A DNA stretch of 64,000 nucleotides from Paracoccaceae bacterium (GCA_022763485.1 JALEGX010000159.1:62001-126000), one strand, 5' to 3'. Shown: positions 47,285 through 58,382, counted from the first letter of the stretch. The notes: generated from the sequence alone by a model not told the origin. Program-made: numbers and translations.

Positions 47285-48964
47285 TTACAGAATCCCAGGC
47301 AGGTTCAGGCCGCAGGCTTTGGCGTGATCCTTGGCGATGTCATAGCCCGCGTCCGCGTGGCGCATGACGCCGGTGGCCGGGTCGTTCCACAGAACGCGCC
47401 CGATACGGCGGTCAGCGTCTTCGGTGCCGTCACAACAGATCACCACACCGGAATGCTGCGAGAATCCCATGCCGACGCCGCCACCGTGGTGCAGCGACAC
47501 CCAGGTCGCGCCGGATGCAGTGTTCAGCAGAGCGTTCAACAGTGGCCAGTCAGACACGGCGTCCGATCCGTCCATCATCGACTCCGTCTCGCGGTTGGGC
47601 GAGGCAACCGAACCGGAGTCGAGGTGGTCGCGTCCAATGACGACGGGTGCCGAAAGCTCGCCGTTGCGCACCATCTCGTTGAACGCCAGCCCCGCCTTGT
47701 GGCGGTCACCCAGACCGATCCAGCAGATCCGTGCTGGCAGACCCTGAAAGGCGATGCGCTCTTGCGCCATGTCCAGCCAGCGATGCAGGTGCTCGTTCTC
47801 GGGGAACAGCTCCTTCATCTTGGCGTCGGTCTTGCGGATGTCCTCGGGGTCGCCCGACAGCGCGCACCAGCGGAACGGGCCGATGCCCTTGCAGAACAGC
47901 GGGCGGATATAGGCGGGCACGAAACCAGGGAAGTCAAAGGCGTTTTCCAGCCCTTCTTCCAGCGCCATCTGGCGGATGTTGTTGCCATAATCCACGGTCG
48001 GGATACCCATGGCGTGGAAGTCGCACATCGCCTTGACCTGCACCTTCATCGAGGCACGGGCAGCTTTTTCCACCTTTTTAGGGTCTGTTTCTCGCGTTTC
48101 CTTCCACTGTGCCATGGTCCAACCCTGCGGCAGGTAGCCGTTCACCGGGTCATGGGCCGAGGTCTGGTCGGTGACGATATCCGGCTTCATACCACCGGCT
48201 TTGGCGCGTTCCACCAGCTCGGCGAACACGTCGGCGGCGTTGCCCAGCAGGCCCACGGATTTCGCCTCGCCTGCTGCGGTCCAGCGCTCGATCATTTCGA
48301 GCGCTTCGTCCAGAGTTTCGGCCTTTTCATCCAGGTATTTTGTGCGCAGGCGGAAGTCGATGCTGTCGGGGTTGCATTCCACCGCCAGACAGCAGGCGCC
48401 GGCAAAGACAGCCGCCAGAGGCTGTGCGCCGCCCATGCCGCCAAGGCCACCGGTCAGGATCCATTTGCCGGTCAGATCACCGCCATAGTGCTGGCGGCCC
48501 GCTTCGGCAAAGGTCTCATACGTGCCTTGCACGATCCCCTGCGTCCCGATGTAGATCCAGGACCCGGCGGTCATCTGACCGTACATCATCAGGCCCTTCT
48601 TATCGAGCTCGTTGAAATGGTCCCAGTTGGCCCAATGCGGCACCAGGTTGGAGTTGGCGATCAGCACCCGGGGCGCGTCCTTGTGGGTCTGGAACACGCC
48701 AACGGGCTTGCCCGACTGCACAAGCAGTGTCTGGTCTTCTTCCAGACCTTTCAGCGTCTCGACGATCAGATCGAAGTCCTTCCACGTGCGGGCTGCCCGG
48801 CCAATGCCGCCATAGACCACCAGCTCATGCGGGTTTTCGGCCACATCCGGATGCAGGTTGTTCATCATCATCCGCATCGGCGCTTCGGTCACCCAGTGCT
48901 TGGCGGTGATTTCGGGACCGGTCGGCGGGAAGATATCGCGGGTGTTCTTGCGGGGATCGCTCAT
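47285..48964 (-). CDS. hutU: Urocanate hydratase
   Basis: A 559-residue urocanase, which converts urocanate to imidazolone propionate using NAD as a cofactor. Motifs include [19 protein letters not shown] (NAD binding), [14 protein letters not shown], and the C-terminal [19 protein letters not shown]. The start at 48964 ([11 protein letters not shown]) overlaps the hutG stop by 4 bases. It is the last gene of hutIHGU. Confidence 0.96.
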   Translation of the reverse strand: MSDPRKNTRDIFPPTGPEITAKHWVTEAPMRMMMNNLHPDVAENPHELVVYGGIGRAARTWKDFDLIVETLKGLEEDQTLLVQSGKPVGVFQTHKDAPRVLIANSNLVPHWANWDHFNELDKKGLMMYGQMTAGSWIYIGTQGIVQGTYETFAEAGRQHYGGDLTGKWILTGGLGGMGGAQPLAAVFAGACCLAVECNPDSIDFRLRTKYLDEKAETLDEALEMIERWTAAGEAKSVGLLGNAADVFAELVERAKAGGMKPDIVTDQTSAHDPVNGYLPQGWTMAQWKETRETDPKKVEKAARASMKVQVKAMCDFHAMGIPTVDYGNNIRQMALEEGLENAFDFPGFVPAYIRPLFCKGIGPFRWCALSGDPEDIRKTDAKMKELFPENEHLHRWLDMAQERIAFQGLPARICWIGLGDRHKAGLAFNEMVRNGELSAPVVIGRDHLDSGSVASPNRETESMMDGSDAVSDWPLLNALLNTASGATWVSLHHGGGVGMGFSQHSGVVICCDGTEDADRRIGRVLWNDPATGVMRHADAGYDIAKDHAKACGLNLPGIL

Positions 48965-49743
48965 GCGGGCCTCCATGTCTGAAGATCGGTGAGTATAAGG
49001 GTAAGATGGGCGCGCAGCCTGTCCGCGCGCTCCGGCAGGTAGGTCCAGGGGGGGCTTTCCTGACAATAGGTGGCCTGGGCCAGCTCCATCTGGATGGCAT
49101 GGAGCCCTTCAGCCGGGCGGCCATAGTGGCGGGTGGTCCAGCCGCCCTTGAAACGGCCGTTCAGGACCGAGGTATAGCTTTCAGCTGCCTCGCAGCGTGC
49201 CACCACCATCATCTCGATCGCTGGATCGCATGTGGTGCCCAGATTGGTGCCGGTGTTGAAATCCGGCAGACGGCCTTCGAAGAGGAACGGAATGTCGCCC
49301 CGGATCGAGTGGCAATCGTAGAGGATCGCGTACCCATGGATCGCCTTGACCCGCTCCAGCTCCGCCTGCAATGCGGCGTGGTAGGGCGCGTGATAGGCAT
49401 CGCGGCGACGGGTGATTTCGGCCTCGTCCGGCTCATGGCCTTCACGCCAGATCGCTTTGCCGTCGAAATCGGTGGTCGGCACCAGCGTGGTGGTGTTCTG
49501 ACCGGGGTAGAGGCTGACGCCCGCCGGGTCCCGGTTGGCATCGATCACGTAGCGATGGACCCTGGTGCGCACGGTGGTGACACCTTCGACCAGTCCGGCG
49601 TAGAGGTCATGGATATGCCAGTCGGTGTCGGCCAACGCCTGACCGTTTTCGTTCAACTTGTCCCAGATGTCGGCGGGCACCTCTGTGCCAGTGTGGGGCA
49701 GGCCCAGCACCAGCGGAGATGCGCCTTGGGTGACCTCGATCAT
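48961..49743 (-). CDS. hutG: N-formylglutamate deformylase
   Basis: A 260-residue zinc hydrolase that releases formate and glutamate from N-formylglutamate. The sequence begins [20 protein letters not shown], and the metal-binding segment [20 protein letters not shown] is typical of FGase (HutG type 2). Its presence with HutF shows the five-step histidine route through formylglutamate. It overlaps hutH and hutU by 4 bases each. Confidence 0.93.
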   Translation of the reverse strand: MIEVTQGASPLVLGLPHTGTEVPADIWDKLNENGQALADTDWHIHDLYAGLVEGVTTVRTRVHRYVIDANRDPAGVSLYPGQNTTTLVPTTDFDGKAIWREGHEPDEAEITRRRDAYHAPYHAALQAELERVKAIHGYAILYDCHSIRGDIPFLFEGRLPDFNTGTNLGTTCDPAIEMMVVARCEAAESYTSVLNGRFKGGWTTRHYGRPAEGLHAIQMELAQATYCQESPPWTYLPERADRLRAHLTLILTDLQTWRPA

Positions 49744-51263
49744 GGCTGCACCTCAACCTGCGCGGCATGGGCAATTTCCCCCGAGCGCACCATGGCAGAG
49801 GCGATTTCGATATCGGGTGCCAGATACCGATCATCCTCCAGCGCGGGCACTTTGGCGCGCAGCGTCGCGATCACGTCTTGCAGCCGGGTCGAGGTGGCGA
49901 GCGGCGCGCGCGCCTCCACACCTTGCGCGGCACACAGCATTTCGACGCCCAGGATCACCGACAGGTTGGCGTTCATCCGGCTCAGACGCAGCGCGCCATG
50001 GGCGGCCATGGACACGTGGTCTTCCTGGTTGGCCGAGGTCGGGGTGGAATCGGTCACGCAGGGGTTGGCCAGGTGCTTGTTCTCGCTCATCAGCGCGGCG
50101 GTGGTCACCTCGGCGATCATGAAGCCCGAATTCAACCCCGGATTCGGCGTCAGGAAGGGCGGCAGGTCGAAGCTGAGCGTGGGATCGACCATCAGCGCGA
50201 CGCGACGTTGGGCGATGGCGCCAATCTCGGCCACGGCCAGTGCGATCTGATCGGCAGCAAAGCCCACATATTCGGCGTGGAAGTTTCCCCCTGACACGAT
50301 GCGACCCTCATTCACCAGAACCAGCGGGTTGTCGGTGACGGCGTTGGCCTCAATCTCCAGCGTTCTGGCAGCCATGCGCAGCACGTCCAGTGCGGCGCCG
50401 ACGACCTGAGGCTGGCAGCGGATGCAATAGGGGTCCTGCACGCGGGTGTCGTCCTCGCGGTGGCTTTCGCGGATTTCGGAACCATCCATGATGGCGCGCA
50501 TTTCCCGGGCCACATCCATCTGCCCGGGATGACCGCGCAGGCCGTGGATGTCCGCCACAAGCGGTGCGGTCGATCCCATGATCGCATCGGTGGTCAGCGC
50601 AGCGATCACCATCGACGCCTGCGCCATCCGCCAGGCATCAAACAGCCCGGCCAGCGCGCATGCGGTTGAAAACTGCGTGCCATTGATCAGGCCCAGCCCC
50701 TCTTTGGGGCCCAGAACAATCGGCTCTAACCCGGCCTTTTCCAGCGCCTGACCGCTGGCCATGCGGATGCCATCATACGTGGCTTCCCCTGCCCCGATCA
50801 TGGCGGCCGTCATATGGGCAAGCGGCGCAAGGTCCCCGGAGGCCCCCACCGATCCCTGCGACGGCACCACAGGGATGACCCCGTGTTCCAGCATGTTTTC
50901 GATCTGTTCAATCACGTCCCAGCGCACACCAGAGGCGCCGCGGCCAAGCGACAGCAGCTTTAGCACCATCATCAGGCGGGTCTTGTCCTCGGACAGCGGC
51001 TCACCCACGCCACAGCAATGCGACAGGATCAGGTTGCGCTGCAGCGTCGCGGTGTCTTCGGGCGCGATCTTGGTGCTGGCCAGTTTGCCAAAGCCGGTGT
51101 TGATACCATAGACGGCCTCGGTGCCTGCGGCCGCTTCGGCAACCATCTGTGCGGCAGCATCGACGCCGGACCGCGCAGCCCGGTCCAGTCGTGCAGGTGT
51201 CAAATTACGGTAGAGCTCTTTCAGCGTTGCAAGCGTGACGGAGCCAGGAACCAGAGAAATCAT
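49740..51263 (-). CDS. hutH: Histidine ammonia-lyase
   Basis: A 507-residue lyase that makes urocanate from histidine. The self-formed MIO cofactor comes from Ala-Ser-Gly in [16 protein letters not shown] (near residue 144), and the [15 protein letters not shown] motif with the conserved Gln/Tyr is present. Length and motifs are normal. It overlaps hutI and hutG by 4 bases. Confidence 0.96.
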   Translation of the reverse strand: MISLVPGSVTLATLKELYRNLTPARLDRAARSGVDAAAQMVAEAAAGTEAVYGINTGFGKLASTKIAPEDTATLQRNLILSHCCGVGEPLSEDKTRLMMVLKLLSLGRGASGVRWDVIEQIENMLEHGVIPVVPSQGSVGASGDLAPLAHMTAAMIGAGEATYDGIRMASGQALEKAGLEPIVLGPKEGLGLINGTQFSTACALAGLFDAWRMAQASMVIAALTTDAIMGSTAPLVADIHGLRGHPGQMDVAREMRAIMDGSEIRESHREDDTRVQDPYCIRCQPQVVGAALDVLRMAARTLEIEANAVTDNPLVLVNEGRIVSGGNFHAEYVGFAADQIALAVAEIGAIAQRRVALMVDPTLSFDLPPFLTPNPGLNSGFMIAEVTTAALMSENKHLANPCVTDSTPTSANQEDHVSMAAHGALRLSRMNANLSVILGVEMLCAAQGVEARAPLATSTRLQDVIATLRAKVPALEDDRYLAPDIEIASAMVRSGEIAHAAQVEVQP

Positions 51264-52486
51264 GCTTCACCTTCAGCATATTCAGAGTAAATCCGGGACC
51301 GCAGCGGGTTGAACCCGATACGATAAGAGAGTTCCGCCGGCGTCTTGACGTTCCAGACCGCCAGATCCGCCCGCATCCCCGGTGCGATCACGCCGCGATC
51401 TTGGAAACCAAGCGCACGGGCCGCGTTGCAGGTCACCCCGGCCAGCGCTTCTTCGGGTGTCATCCTGAACAGGGTGCAGGCCATGTTCATCGTCAACAAA
51501 AGTGACGTCAGCGGCGATGAGCCGGGATTGCAATCGGTCGCCAGAGCCATCGGCACACCATGGGCGCGGAAGCTGTCCAGCGGCGGCTGTTGCGTTTCAC
51601 GGATGGTATAGAACGCACCGGGCAGGATCACCGCAACGGAACCGCTTGCCGCCATCGCCCGCGCATCTTCGTCATTGGCGTATTCGACGTGATCCACCGA
51701 CAACGCGCCATAACGGGCCGCCAGCTGCGTCCCGCCCAGATGGCTCAGCTGTTCGGCGTGCAGCTTGACCGGCAGGCCCAGGTCCTGCGCCACCTTGAAG
51801 ACCCGCTCGATCTGTGCGGGTTGAAAGGCAATGCCTTCGCAGAACCCATCCACCGCATCGACCAGCCCCTCGGCATGGGCCGCGCGCAGGGCGGGGATGC
51901 AGACCTCATCAATATAGGCGTCATCACGGTCCTTGTATTCGGCGGGCGTCGCATGTGCGCCAAGGAAGGTGGTTCTGACCGTCACCTTGCGGTGCATGCC
52001 CAGCTTGCGCGCCGCCCGCAGCATGTTGAGCTCGGTTTCCAGGTCCAGCCCATAGCCGGATTTCACCTCAACCGTTGTCACACCTTCGGCGATCAGCGCA
52101 TCCAGCCGGGGCAGCGCGGTTTCGACCAGAGCCTCCAAGGTCGCTTCCCGAGTGGCACGGACGGTGGACACGATCCCCCCGCCAGCACGGGCAACTTCTT
52201 CGTAGCTGGCGCCGTTCAGGCACATTTCAAACTCCAGCGCCCGATCGCCACCAAACACCAGATGCGTGTGGCAGTCGACAAACGCAGGCGTCACCAGACA
52301 ACCCGAGACCTCCTGATCCGGCCAGTCCGCCATATTATCGGGCAGTTCATCCTGCGGACCAACCCACGCGATACGCCCATCCTGTACTGCGATTGTTGCC
52401 TCCGGGATCCAGCCATAAGGGGCGTCGCCCCCTGCCATTGTCGCCGCTCCAACCCCGCTCAGAAGGTAGTTTTTCGACTCGATCAT
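51260..52486 (-). CDS. hutI: Imidazolonepropionase
   Basis: A 408-residue amidohydrolase that opens imidazolone propionate. The metal-binding [10 protein letters not shown] (residues about 72-81), [11 protein letters not shown] and the [11 protein letters not shown] segment are present. The start [13 protein letters not shown] at 52486 begins with the homology; the longer frame to 52570 would run across the operator region. It is first in the hutIHGU operon. Confidence 0.95.
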   Translation of the reverse strand: MIESKNYLLSGVGAATMAGGDAPYGWIPEATIAVQDGRIAWVGPQDELPDNMADWPDQEVSGCLVTPAFVDCHTHLVFGGDRALEFEMCLNGASYEEVARAGGGIVSTVRATREATLEALVETALPRLDALIAEGVTTVEVKSGYGLDLETELNMLRAARKLGMHRKVTVRTTFLGAHATPAEYKDRDDAYIDEVCIPALRAAHAEGLVDAVDGFCEGIAFQPAQIERVFKVAQDLGLPVKLHAEQLSHLGGTQLAARYGALSVDHVEYANDEDARAMAASGSVAVILPGAFYTIRETQQPPLDSFRAHGVPMALATDCNPGSSPLTSLLLTMNMACTLFRMTPEEALAGVTCNAARALGFQDRGVIAPGMRADLAVWNVKTPAELSYRIGFNPLRSRIYSEYAEGEA

Positions 52487-52504
52487 ACCGACCCCGCAAA
52501 TTGC

Positions 52505-52518
52505 TTGATGGCAATCAA
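52505..52518. promoter_or_regulatory. Perfect FNR-type box in the hut promoter
   Basis: TTGATGGCAATCAA matches TTGAT-N4-ATCAA at all ten positions. It lies 19 bases upstream of hutI and 43 upstream of hutF in the divergent promoter. It suggests oxygen- or CRP/FNR-dependent control of histidine use. Confidence 0.6.
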
Positions 52519-52536
52519 ATATGCCATTAATATCAT

Positions 52537-52550
52537 TATGTCTATACATA
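52537..52550. promoter_or_regulatory. HutC operator candidate
   Basis: TATGTCTATACATA is a near-perfect palindrome whose core GTCTATAC fits the HutC-subfamily consensus GT-(A/C)-TA-(G/T)-AC. It lies 10 bases upstream of the hutF ATG and 50 bases from the hutI start, so one bound repressor could block both directions. Urocanate is the usual inducer of HutC. Confidence 0.75.
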
Positions 52551-52560
52551 TAGGTGATAC

Positions 52561-53928
52561 ATGCCTGCAATATTCGCGAACCACGCCCTGCTGCACGACG
52601 GATGGCACGCCGACGTCCGGATCACTCTGAACGGGTCAAAAATAGGCTCTATCAAAGCAGATTCGACCGCCGAGGCCGGTGACACACGGGTCGATACGGT
52701 GTTGCCAGCACTGGCCAATCTGCATTCGCATTCCTTCCAGCGCGCGATGGCCGGGATGACAGAGGTGCGCGCCGCCGGGCGTGACAGCTTCTGGACCTGG
52801 CGCAGCTTGATGTACCAGTTCATGCAGAAAGTGACGCCTGAGCAATATCATGCCATCGCCGCACTGGTGTTCATGGAGATGCAGGAAGCCGGATACGCAT
52901 CGGTCGGGGAATTCCACTATGTGCACCACCAGAACGGCGGGGCGCGGTTTGAGCAGATCAGCGAGCTGAGCCAGCGGGTGTTTGCCGCCGCGGCACAGAC
53001 CGGTATCGGGCTGACCCATCTGCCAGTGCTCTATTCCTATGGCGGCGCTGGCCGCGTTGACCTGAGCGGTGGCCAGATGCGCTTCGGCAATACCGTCACC
53101 CAGTTCGCAGATCTGTTGACGGAAGCGCGCAGCAAAGCGGCAGAGGTCCTGCCCGATGACACCCGCGTCGGCATCGCACCGCATTCGCTGCGCGCGACCT
53201 GCCCCGAGGATCTGGCCGAGGCCCTGCCGATTGCAGCCGGCAATCCGATCCACATCCATATTTCGGAACAACCCAAAGAGGTCGAAGACATCCAAGGCTG
53301 GCTGGGCGCCCGCCCGGTGGAATGGCTGCTGCAGAACGCGCCGGTTGATCAGAACTGGTGCCTGATCCACGCCACCCATATGACCGACACAGAGACGCGC
53401 GACATGGCCCGTTCTGGCGCCGTGGCCGGGCTGTGCCCGATCACCGAAGCCAACCTGGGCGACGGTCCGTTCAACGGACCCGCCTATCTGGAGGAAGGCG
53501 GCGCGTTCGGGGTGGGCTCGGACTCCAACGTCTGCATTTCGCTGACCGAAGAGCTGCGGATGCTGGAGTATTCCCAGCGCCTGCGCGACATCAGCCGCAA
53601 TGTGATGATCCCCGGCGAAGGCTCTGTGGGCAACGTGCTCTACACCGGCGCAGCAAAGGGTGGCGCGACCGCCCTGGGGCGGGACTGCGGTGAAATCGCA
53701 GAGGGCAAGCTGGCGGATCTGGTTGCCATTGATCGCAGCGATCCGGCTCTGGTGGCGTTGCGTGACGATCAGCTTCTGGATGGTCTGTGCTTTGCCGCCA
53801 AGGATCGGGTCGTGACCGACCTGTGGTCCGCCGGGCGACACAGGGTGCAAGGCGGACGGCATGTGGCCAGAGATGCGGTGATTGCGACCTATGGCGACGC
53901 GATCAAATCGCTGCTGGCCTCCTTGTAA
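52561..53928 (+). CDS. hutF: Formimidoylglutamate deiminase
   Basis: A 455-residue amidohydrolase that converts formimidoylglutamate to formylglutamate plus ammonia. Metal-binding [13 protein letters not shown] (residues about 56-68) and [21 protein letters not shown] and GSDSNVCIS are all present, as in HutF. AGGTG precedes the ATG. It is divergent from hutIHGU and separated by 74 bases containing the HutC- and FNR-type sites. With HutG it completes the ammonia-releasing route. Confidence 0.94.
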   Translation: MPAIFANHALLHDGWHADVRITLNGSKIGSIKADSTAEAGDTRVDTVLPALANLHSHSFQRAMAGMTEVRAAGRDSFWTWRSLMYQFMQKVTPEQYHAIAALVFMEMQEAGYASVGEFHYVHHQNGGARFEQISELSQRVFAAAAQTGIGLTHLPVLYSYGGAGRVDLSGGQMRFGNTVTQFADLLTEARSKAAEVLPDDTRVGIAPHSLRATCPEDLAEALPIAAGNPIHIHISEQPKEVEDIQGWLGARPVEWLLQNAPVDQNWCLIHATHMTDTETRDMARSGAVAGLCPITEANLGDGPFNGPAYLEEGGAFGVGSDSNVCISLTEELRMLEYSQRLRDISRNVMIPGEGSVGNVLYTGAAKGGATALGRDCGEIAEGKLADLVAIDRSDPALVALRDDQLLDGLCFAAKDRVVTDLWSAGRHRVQGGRHVARDAVIATYGDAIKSLLASL

Positions 53929-53943
53929 TTCAAGCACGCGGTC

Positions 53944-53966
53944 CCGCTCCGGCAATCCCGGAGCGG
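53944..53966 (+). terminator. Terminator-like hairpin after hutF
   Basis: CCGCTCCGG / CCGGAGCGG (9 pairs, 5-base loop) lies 15 bases after hutF, followed only by TTCC. It may partly end the hutF transcript before hutC. Confidence 0.55.
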
Positions 53967-54049
53967 TTCCAATACAGCCGGAATACAGACATAACAGAGA
54001 CAACCAATTGCCGATGGCCCAGCCATCTGACCCAAACGACGGAGCCCGC

Positions 54050-54751
54050 GTGACCCAGACCCGCAAAACCAGCTTCCAGGACGTCCGGGATGCCGTGATT
54101 CGTCGCATCCAGGATCAGGAGTGGCCGCAGGGATCTTTGCTGCCCACCGAGTTGGAGCTGGCCGAGGAGTTCGGCTGCGCCCGCGCGACCGTGAACCGCG
54201 CGCTTCGCGAGCTTGCCGAACGCGGGATCATTGACCGCAAACGAAAGAGCGGCACACGGGTCTGCGTGGCACCGGTGAAACAGGCAAAGTTCGAAATCGC
54301 GGTGACGCGGCACACGGTCGAAGAAACGAACGCGCAATATCGGTACTCGCTGGTGGATCGCAAACAGCTGGAGGCCCCCGAATGGCTGAGGGCCAGGCTG
54401 GGGCTGGGCGGCGTCCAGCCTGCCCTGCATCTGCGCAGCATGCATTATGCGGACAACCAGCCCTTTCAGTACGAAGACCGCTGGATCATGCTGGACACGG
54501 TCCCGGATGCAGAGACCGAAAACTTCGAAATCATCGCTCCGGGTGAATGGCTGGTTTCCCGCGTTCCGTTCTCCGATGCGGAAATCGTGTTCTCCGCCTG
54601 CGCCGCGGATGAAACCCTGGGCAGGTTCCTGGGCACACCGACAGGAACCCCCCTGTTTCAGGTTGAGCGCACCACCTGGTTTCAGGGACAGCCCGTCACA
54701 TATGTGCGCCTGACCTTCCAGCCCGGCTACAGCATGAGCACCCGGTACTAA
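54050..54751 (+). CDS. hutC: GntR/HutC-family histidine utilisation repressor
   Basis: A 233-residue repressor of the HutC subfamily. The winged helix has SLLPTELELAEEFGCARATV with ALRELAERGIIDRKRKSGTR, and the C-terminal UTRA ligand domain starts near residue 85 and ends VTYVRLTFQPGYSMSTRY. The GTG at 54050 has GGAG 5 bases upstream; ATG 54014 in the same frame is an alternative without a ribosome site. It probably binds the 52537 operator and is released by urocanate. Confidence 0.92.
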   Translation: MTQTRKTSFQDVRDAVIRRIQDQEWPQGSLLPTELELAEEFGCARATVNRALRELAERGIIDRKRKSGTRVCVAPVKQAKFEIAVTRHTVEETNAQYRYSLVDRKQLEAPEWLRARLGLGGVQPALHLRSMHYADNQPFQYEDRWIMLDTVPDAETENFEIIAPGEWLVSRVPFSDAEIVFSACAADETLGRFLGTPTGTPLFQVERTTWFQGQPVTYVRLTFQPGYSMSTRY

Positions 54752-54776
54752 GGCACAAACACCCCGCGGTCAGAGA

Positions 54777-55598
54777 TCAGCGGCGCGCGCTCCAGCTGAG
54801 CGAGACACGGCGTCGGGTGTAGAATTCGCCCATCATGCCGACAACAATCAGCACGACCGCCACCCAGAACGCATATTGCCATGAGCTGAAATGCGGATTG
54901 TAGTTGATGAACACATAGCCGCGGGACTGGTCGATGCAGTGAAACAGCGGGTTCCAGTCAAACATCGACAACATGAAACCGGGCAGCGTGTTGGCCAGGA
55001 ACATCTTGCCGGAGGCAATCATGTTGGCCCGCTGATAAACGGTGCTCAGGATCCCGGACAGGTTGGGCAGCCAGGGCTTCAGAACCAGCAGCAGCAGCCC
55101 GACCGCGACACCGGTGAACCACGCCAGCAGCACCATCCCATAGGCCCCGATCGGATCATAGATATACACTGGCGTCACCGCGACGTGATACCCGAACAGG
55201 ATCAGGAACACCGACAGCGTCTGGATATACAGGGTGCCCAGCGCCGCAGACGCGATGGCGATCATCGAATTCATCGGGGCGTGCTGCATCATCGGGCTGT
55301 TTGGCCCCTCGGCACCAGCCACCGAAGACACGGTTTTGGTGTGGATCAGGAACAGGAAGATCCCCGACAGAACATACAGCAGGAAGTCACCGCGAATGGC
55401 CGCGCTGCGCAGGCCCAGTAGCGTGAACATCAGGTAGAAGGCCGCAACGAACAGGGCGACCTGCAACAGGTTCAGCCCCAAGGCGATCATGGGATTGTTG
55501 TGCTTGGACCGGACACTGCGCACGATCGAGTGAAACACGATCTCTGCCATGACCAGAAGGCCACCGACTTTGGTCCGGTGCTGACGCTGCTGAAACAT
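54777..55598 (-). CDS. ABC-2 type polysaccharide export permease
   Basis: A 273-residue membrane protein with about six helices, of the KpsM/RfbA ABC-2 family that exports capsule or O-antigen chains. Features include LYVLSGIFLFLIHT, ASAALGTLYIQTLSVFLI and the C-terminal FDWNPLFHCIDQSRGYVFIN. No ATPase (KpsT) gene is adjacent; the next gene downstream is hutC on the other strand. An ATG at 55550 (MAEIVFHSIV) is an alternative start. Confidence 0.85.
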   Translation of the reverse strand: MFQQRQHRTKVGGLLVMAEIVFHSIVRSVRSKHNNPMIALGLNLLQVALFVAAFYLMFTLLGLRSAAIRGDFLLYVLSGIFLFLIHTKTVSSVAGAEGPNSPMMQHAPMNSMIAIASAALGTLYIQTLSVFLILFGYHVAVTPVYIYDPIGAYGMVLLAWFTGVAVGLLLLVLKPWLPNLSGILSTVYQRANMIASGKMFLANTLPGFMLSMFDWNPLFHCIDQSRGYVFINYNPHFSSWQYAFWVAVVLIVVGMMGEFYTRRRVSLSWSARR

Positions 55599-55724
55599 GC
55601 GGAACTGCCGTAATTTATTACTCTGCTCATTATCATCGCAGGGAATTCTTGCCGTTCCCTTGCAAGCGCATCATAAGGGGGCGAACCCGTTTTTTCAACA
55701 AATCCTACAAAATGGAGCTGTTTC

Positions 55725-56522
55725 GTGGATTATGACGCGCTCATCCCAGTGATCCGCAAGCTTTCGATCGAAGCTGGCAACAAAATCATGGAAATCTACA
55801 ACTCCGATGATTTCGATGTGAAAGCCAAATCTGACGATAGTCCCGTCACCGCCGCAGACGAAGCGGCCGATGCAATGATTTCGGCCGGATTGCGCGCCGC
55901 TTTCCCGGATGTGATGCTGGTGACCGAGGAACAGGCCGCATCGCACGCTGCCAAGGGCGACACCTTCCTGATCGTCGATCCGCTGGACGGCACCAAAGAA
56001 TTCATCCATCGCCGTGGCGATTTCACCGTGAACATCGCCTATGTGGAAAACGGCACCCCGATGCGTGGTGTCGTCTACGCGCCTGCACGCGAGCGGATGT
56101 TCTTTACCCAGGCTGATGGCACCTCGGTTGAGGAAACCGGCGCCTTCGACCCGGAGCAGGTTGGCGACGTCAAACCGATCCGCGTGGCCGAGAGCGACAA
56201 CAGCGCCCTGATGGTTGTGGCCTCCAAATCCCACCGGGATCAGGCCACCGACGACTACATCAACAAATACCAGATCAAGGACAGCAAGAGCGCTGGCTCG
56301 TCGCTGAAGTTCTGTCTTGTCGCCACCGGCGAAGCGGATCTGTATCCCCGCGTCGGGCGCACCATGGAGTGGGACACCGCCGCAGGTCACGCTGTTCTGA
56401 CCGGGGCCGGTGGGTCCGTGGTCCGTTTCGATGATCACACCCCGTTGATGTACGGCAAAGAGGGCTTTGCGAACCCGTTCTTCATCGCGTATGCGCCGGG
56501 TGTGGAACTCAAGGAGGCCTGA
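55725..56522 (+). CDS. cysQ: 3'(2'),5'-bisphosphate nucleotidase
   Basis: A 265-residue CysQ that recycles PAP, the by-product of sulfate transfer. The metal sites are VTEEQ (near residue 66), DPLDGTKEFIHRRGDFTVN and WDTAAGHAVLTGAGG. The DGTKEF variant is typical of CysQ rather than inositol phosphatases. The start is GTG with GGAG 8 bases upstream. The stop overlaps the kdsB start by one base. The sulfotransferase gene at 63300 would produce its substrate. Confidence 0.88.
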   Translation: MDYDALIPVIRKLSIEAGNKIMEIYNSDDFDVKAKSDDSPVTAADEAADAMISAGLRAAFPDVMLVTEEQAASHAAKGDTFLIVDPLDGTKEFIHRRGDFTVNIAYVENGTPMRGVVYAPARERMFFTQADGTSVEETGAFDPEQVGDVKPIRVAESDNSALMVVASKSHRDQATDDYINKYQIKDSKSAGSSLKFCLVATGEADLYPRVGRTMEWDTAAGHAVLTGAGGSVVRFDDHTPLMYGKEGFANPFFIAYAPGVELKEA

Positions 56523-57322
56523 TGTCGGTTCTGGTTGTCATCCCCGCCCGCTATGCGTCAACGCGTTATCCGGGCAAACCGCTTGTCGAGCTGACCGGTG
56601 CCAAGGGCGACCGTCGTACCTTGATCGAGCGGTCCTGGCGGGCGGCCTCGGCCGTTGCTGGCGTTGACCGGGTTGTTGTGGCAACCGATGACGACCGCAT
56701 CAGGGAAAAATCGGAAGCCTTTGGCGCAGAGGTGGTGATGACCTCCACGGACTGCGCCAATGGCACCGAACGCTGCGCAGAAGCACATGCCGCGCTGGGT
56801 GGCGGGTTTGACATCGTCGTCAACTTGCAGGGCGACGCCCCTCTGACGCCGCATTGGTTCGTCGAAGACCTTGTTACCGGGTTGAAGACTGCCCCCAATG
56901 CGGAAATCGCCACGCCGGTCCTGCGCTGCGACGGGTTCGCCCTGAACAGCCTGCTGGCAGATCGCAAGGCGGGCCGGGTCGGCGGAACCACTGCCGTCTT
57001 CGCGACCGACAACACCGCTATGTATTTCTCCAAGGAAGTTGTGCCCTTCACGTCCCAGGTCTACGCGGATGATGCGGAAACGCCCGTGTTCCACCATGTG
57101 GGTGTCTACGCCTATCGCCCCGCAGCACTGGCCGCCTACCCGTCATGGAACACCGGCCCGTTGGAAACGCTTGAAGGTCTGGAACAGCTGCGGTTCATGG
57201 AGAACGGCCGCAAGGTTCTATGCGTCGAAGTCGAAGCCCGGGGCCGCCAGTTCTGGGAGCTGAACAACCCCGAAGACGTTAGCAAAATCGAAACAATGAT
57301 GGCGCAGATGGGTATAGAATGA
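56522..57322 (+). CDS. kdsB: CMP-Kdo synthetase
   Basis: A 266-residue cytidylyltransferase that activates Kdo for LPS or capsule. The CTP-binding segment is VVIPARYASTRYPGKPLVEL, and VVNLQGDAPLTP, EIATPVLR and HHVGVYAYRPAAL are also present. It has the unusual SerVal start MSVLVV and a strong AGGAGG site. The one-base overlap with cysQ shows cotranscription. Confidence 0.9.
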   Translation: MSVLVVIPARYASTRYPGKPLVELTGAKGDRRTLIERSWRAASAVAGVDRVVVATDDDRIREKSEAFGAEVVMTSTDCANGTERCAEAHAALGGGFDIVVNLQGDAPLTPHWFVEDLVTGLKTAPNAEIATPVLRCDGFALNSLLADRKAGRVGGTTAVFATDNTAMYFSKEVVPFTSQVYADDAETPVFHHVGVYAYRPAALAAYPSWNTGPLETLEGLEQLRFMENGRKVLCVEVEARGRQFWELNNPEDVSKIETMMAQMGIE

Positions 57323-57467
57323 CCCAAAATAAGCGGCAATGTGCCGTCGTTGTCACCAAAGAACAGAATTACACAAGATTTCCGCCTCATTTATGACTAA
57401 CGTGGAAACTATGTGTATCAACACGAGTGAGCGCACGGTATCTGCGCACAAACATTGAGGATGACCC

Positions 57468-58361
57468 ATGCCCAAGAAGGTTACCAAAGCGATTTTTCCG
57501 GTTGCAGGCCTCGGAACGCGGTTTCTGCCCGCCACCAAATCGGTCCCGAAAGAGATCATGACGCTGGTCGACCGACCGTTGGTTCAATACGCTATTGATG
57601 AAGCCAGAGCTGCGGGCATCAAAGAGTTCATCTTCGTCACCTCGCGCGGGAAAAGCGCGCTTGAGGACTACTTCGATCACAACCCGATCCTGGAGCAGGA
57701 ACTGCGCAAGAAGGGCAAGGACGACCTGCTGGACACGCTGAAAGCGACCAACATGGACAGCGGTGCGATCGCCTATATCCGCCAGCACCGCGCGCTTGGG
57801 CTTGGTCATGCCGTGTGGTGCGCACGCCGCCTGATCGGCAACGAACCCTTTGCCGTTATCCTGCCGGATGACGTCATCGCGGCAGAAAAGCCTTGTTTGC
57901 AACAGATGGTCGAAGCCTACGCCGAAACCGGCGGCAACATGGTTGCCGCGATGGAGGTCCCGCCGGAGAAAGCCAGCGCCTATGGTGTTCTGGACGTGTC
58001 CGAAGACATGGGATCCATCGTGTCGGTCAAGGGCATGGTCGAAAAGCCCAAGGCAGATGAAGCGCCATCCAACCTGGCCGTGATCGGCCGCTATATTCTC
58101 AGCCCCTCGGTGCTGACCCATCTGAACAAGATCAAGTCGGGCGCAGGCGGAGAAATCCAGCTGACCGATGCCATCGCCGCCGACATTGGGACCGAAAACA
58201 ATGTGTTCGGCTATCGCTTCCGCGGTCAGCGGTTTGATTGCGGCTCCAAGGCAGGTTTCCTGCAGGCGACCGTTGCCTTCGCGCTGGCGCGTGACGATCT
58301 GCGTGATGACCTGGCACGTTACCTCAGCGAAATTTCACATGTCGGCAAAGCAGCCGAATAA
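57468..58361 (+). CDS. galU: UTP-glucose-1-phosphate uridylyltransferase
   Basis: A 297-residue enzyme that makes UDP-glucose. The nucleotide motif is FPVAGLGTRFLPATKSVPKE (residues about 10-29), with GLGHAVWCARRLIG, FAVILPDDVI and VEKPKADEAPSNLAV. The ATG has GAGG 8 bases upstream. It starts a galU-galE pair (21 bases apart) supplying sugar nucleotides for the glycosyltransferases downstream. The 145-base gap before it holds no gene. Confidence 0.95.
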   Translation: MPKKVTKAIFPVAGLGTRFLPATKSVPKEIMTLVDRPLVQYAIDEARAAGIKEFIFVTSRGKSALEDYFDHNPILEQELRKKGKDDLLDTLKATNMDSGAIAYIRQHRALGLGHAVWCARRLIGNEPFAVILPDDVIAAEKPCLQQMVEAYAETGGNMVAAMEVPPEKASAYGVLDVSEDMGSIVSVKGMVEKPKADEAPSNLAVIGRYILSPSVLTHLNKIKSGAGGEIQLTDAIAADIGTENNVFGYRFRGQRFDCGSKAGFLQATVAFALARDDLRDDLARYLSEISHVGKAAE

Positions 58362-58382
58362 GGCTGCAACCAGGGGGCAGGA

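Noticed and set aside
53966..54010. Second HutC-like operator upstream of hutC (ATACAGACAT)
   Set aside because: Only part of the GT-M-TA-K-AC pattern is matched and symmetry is poor.
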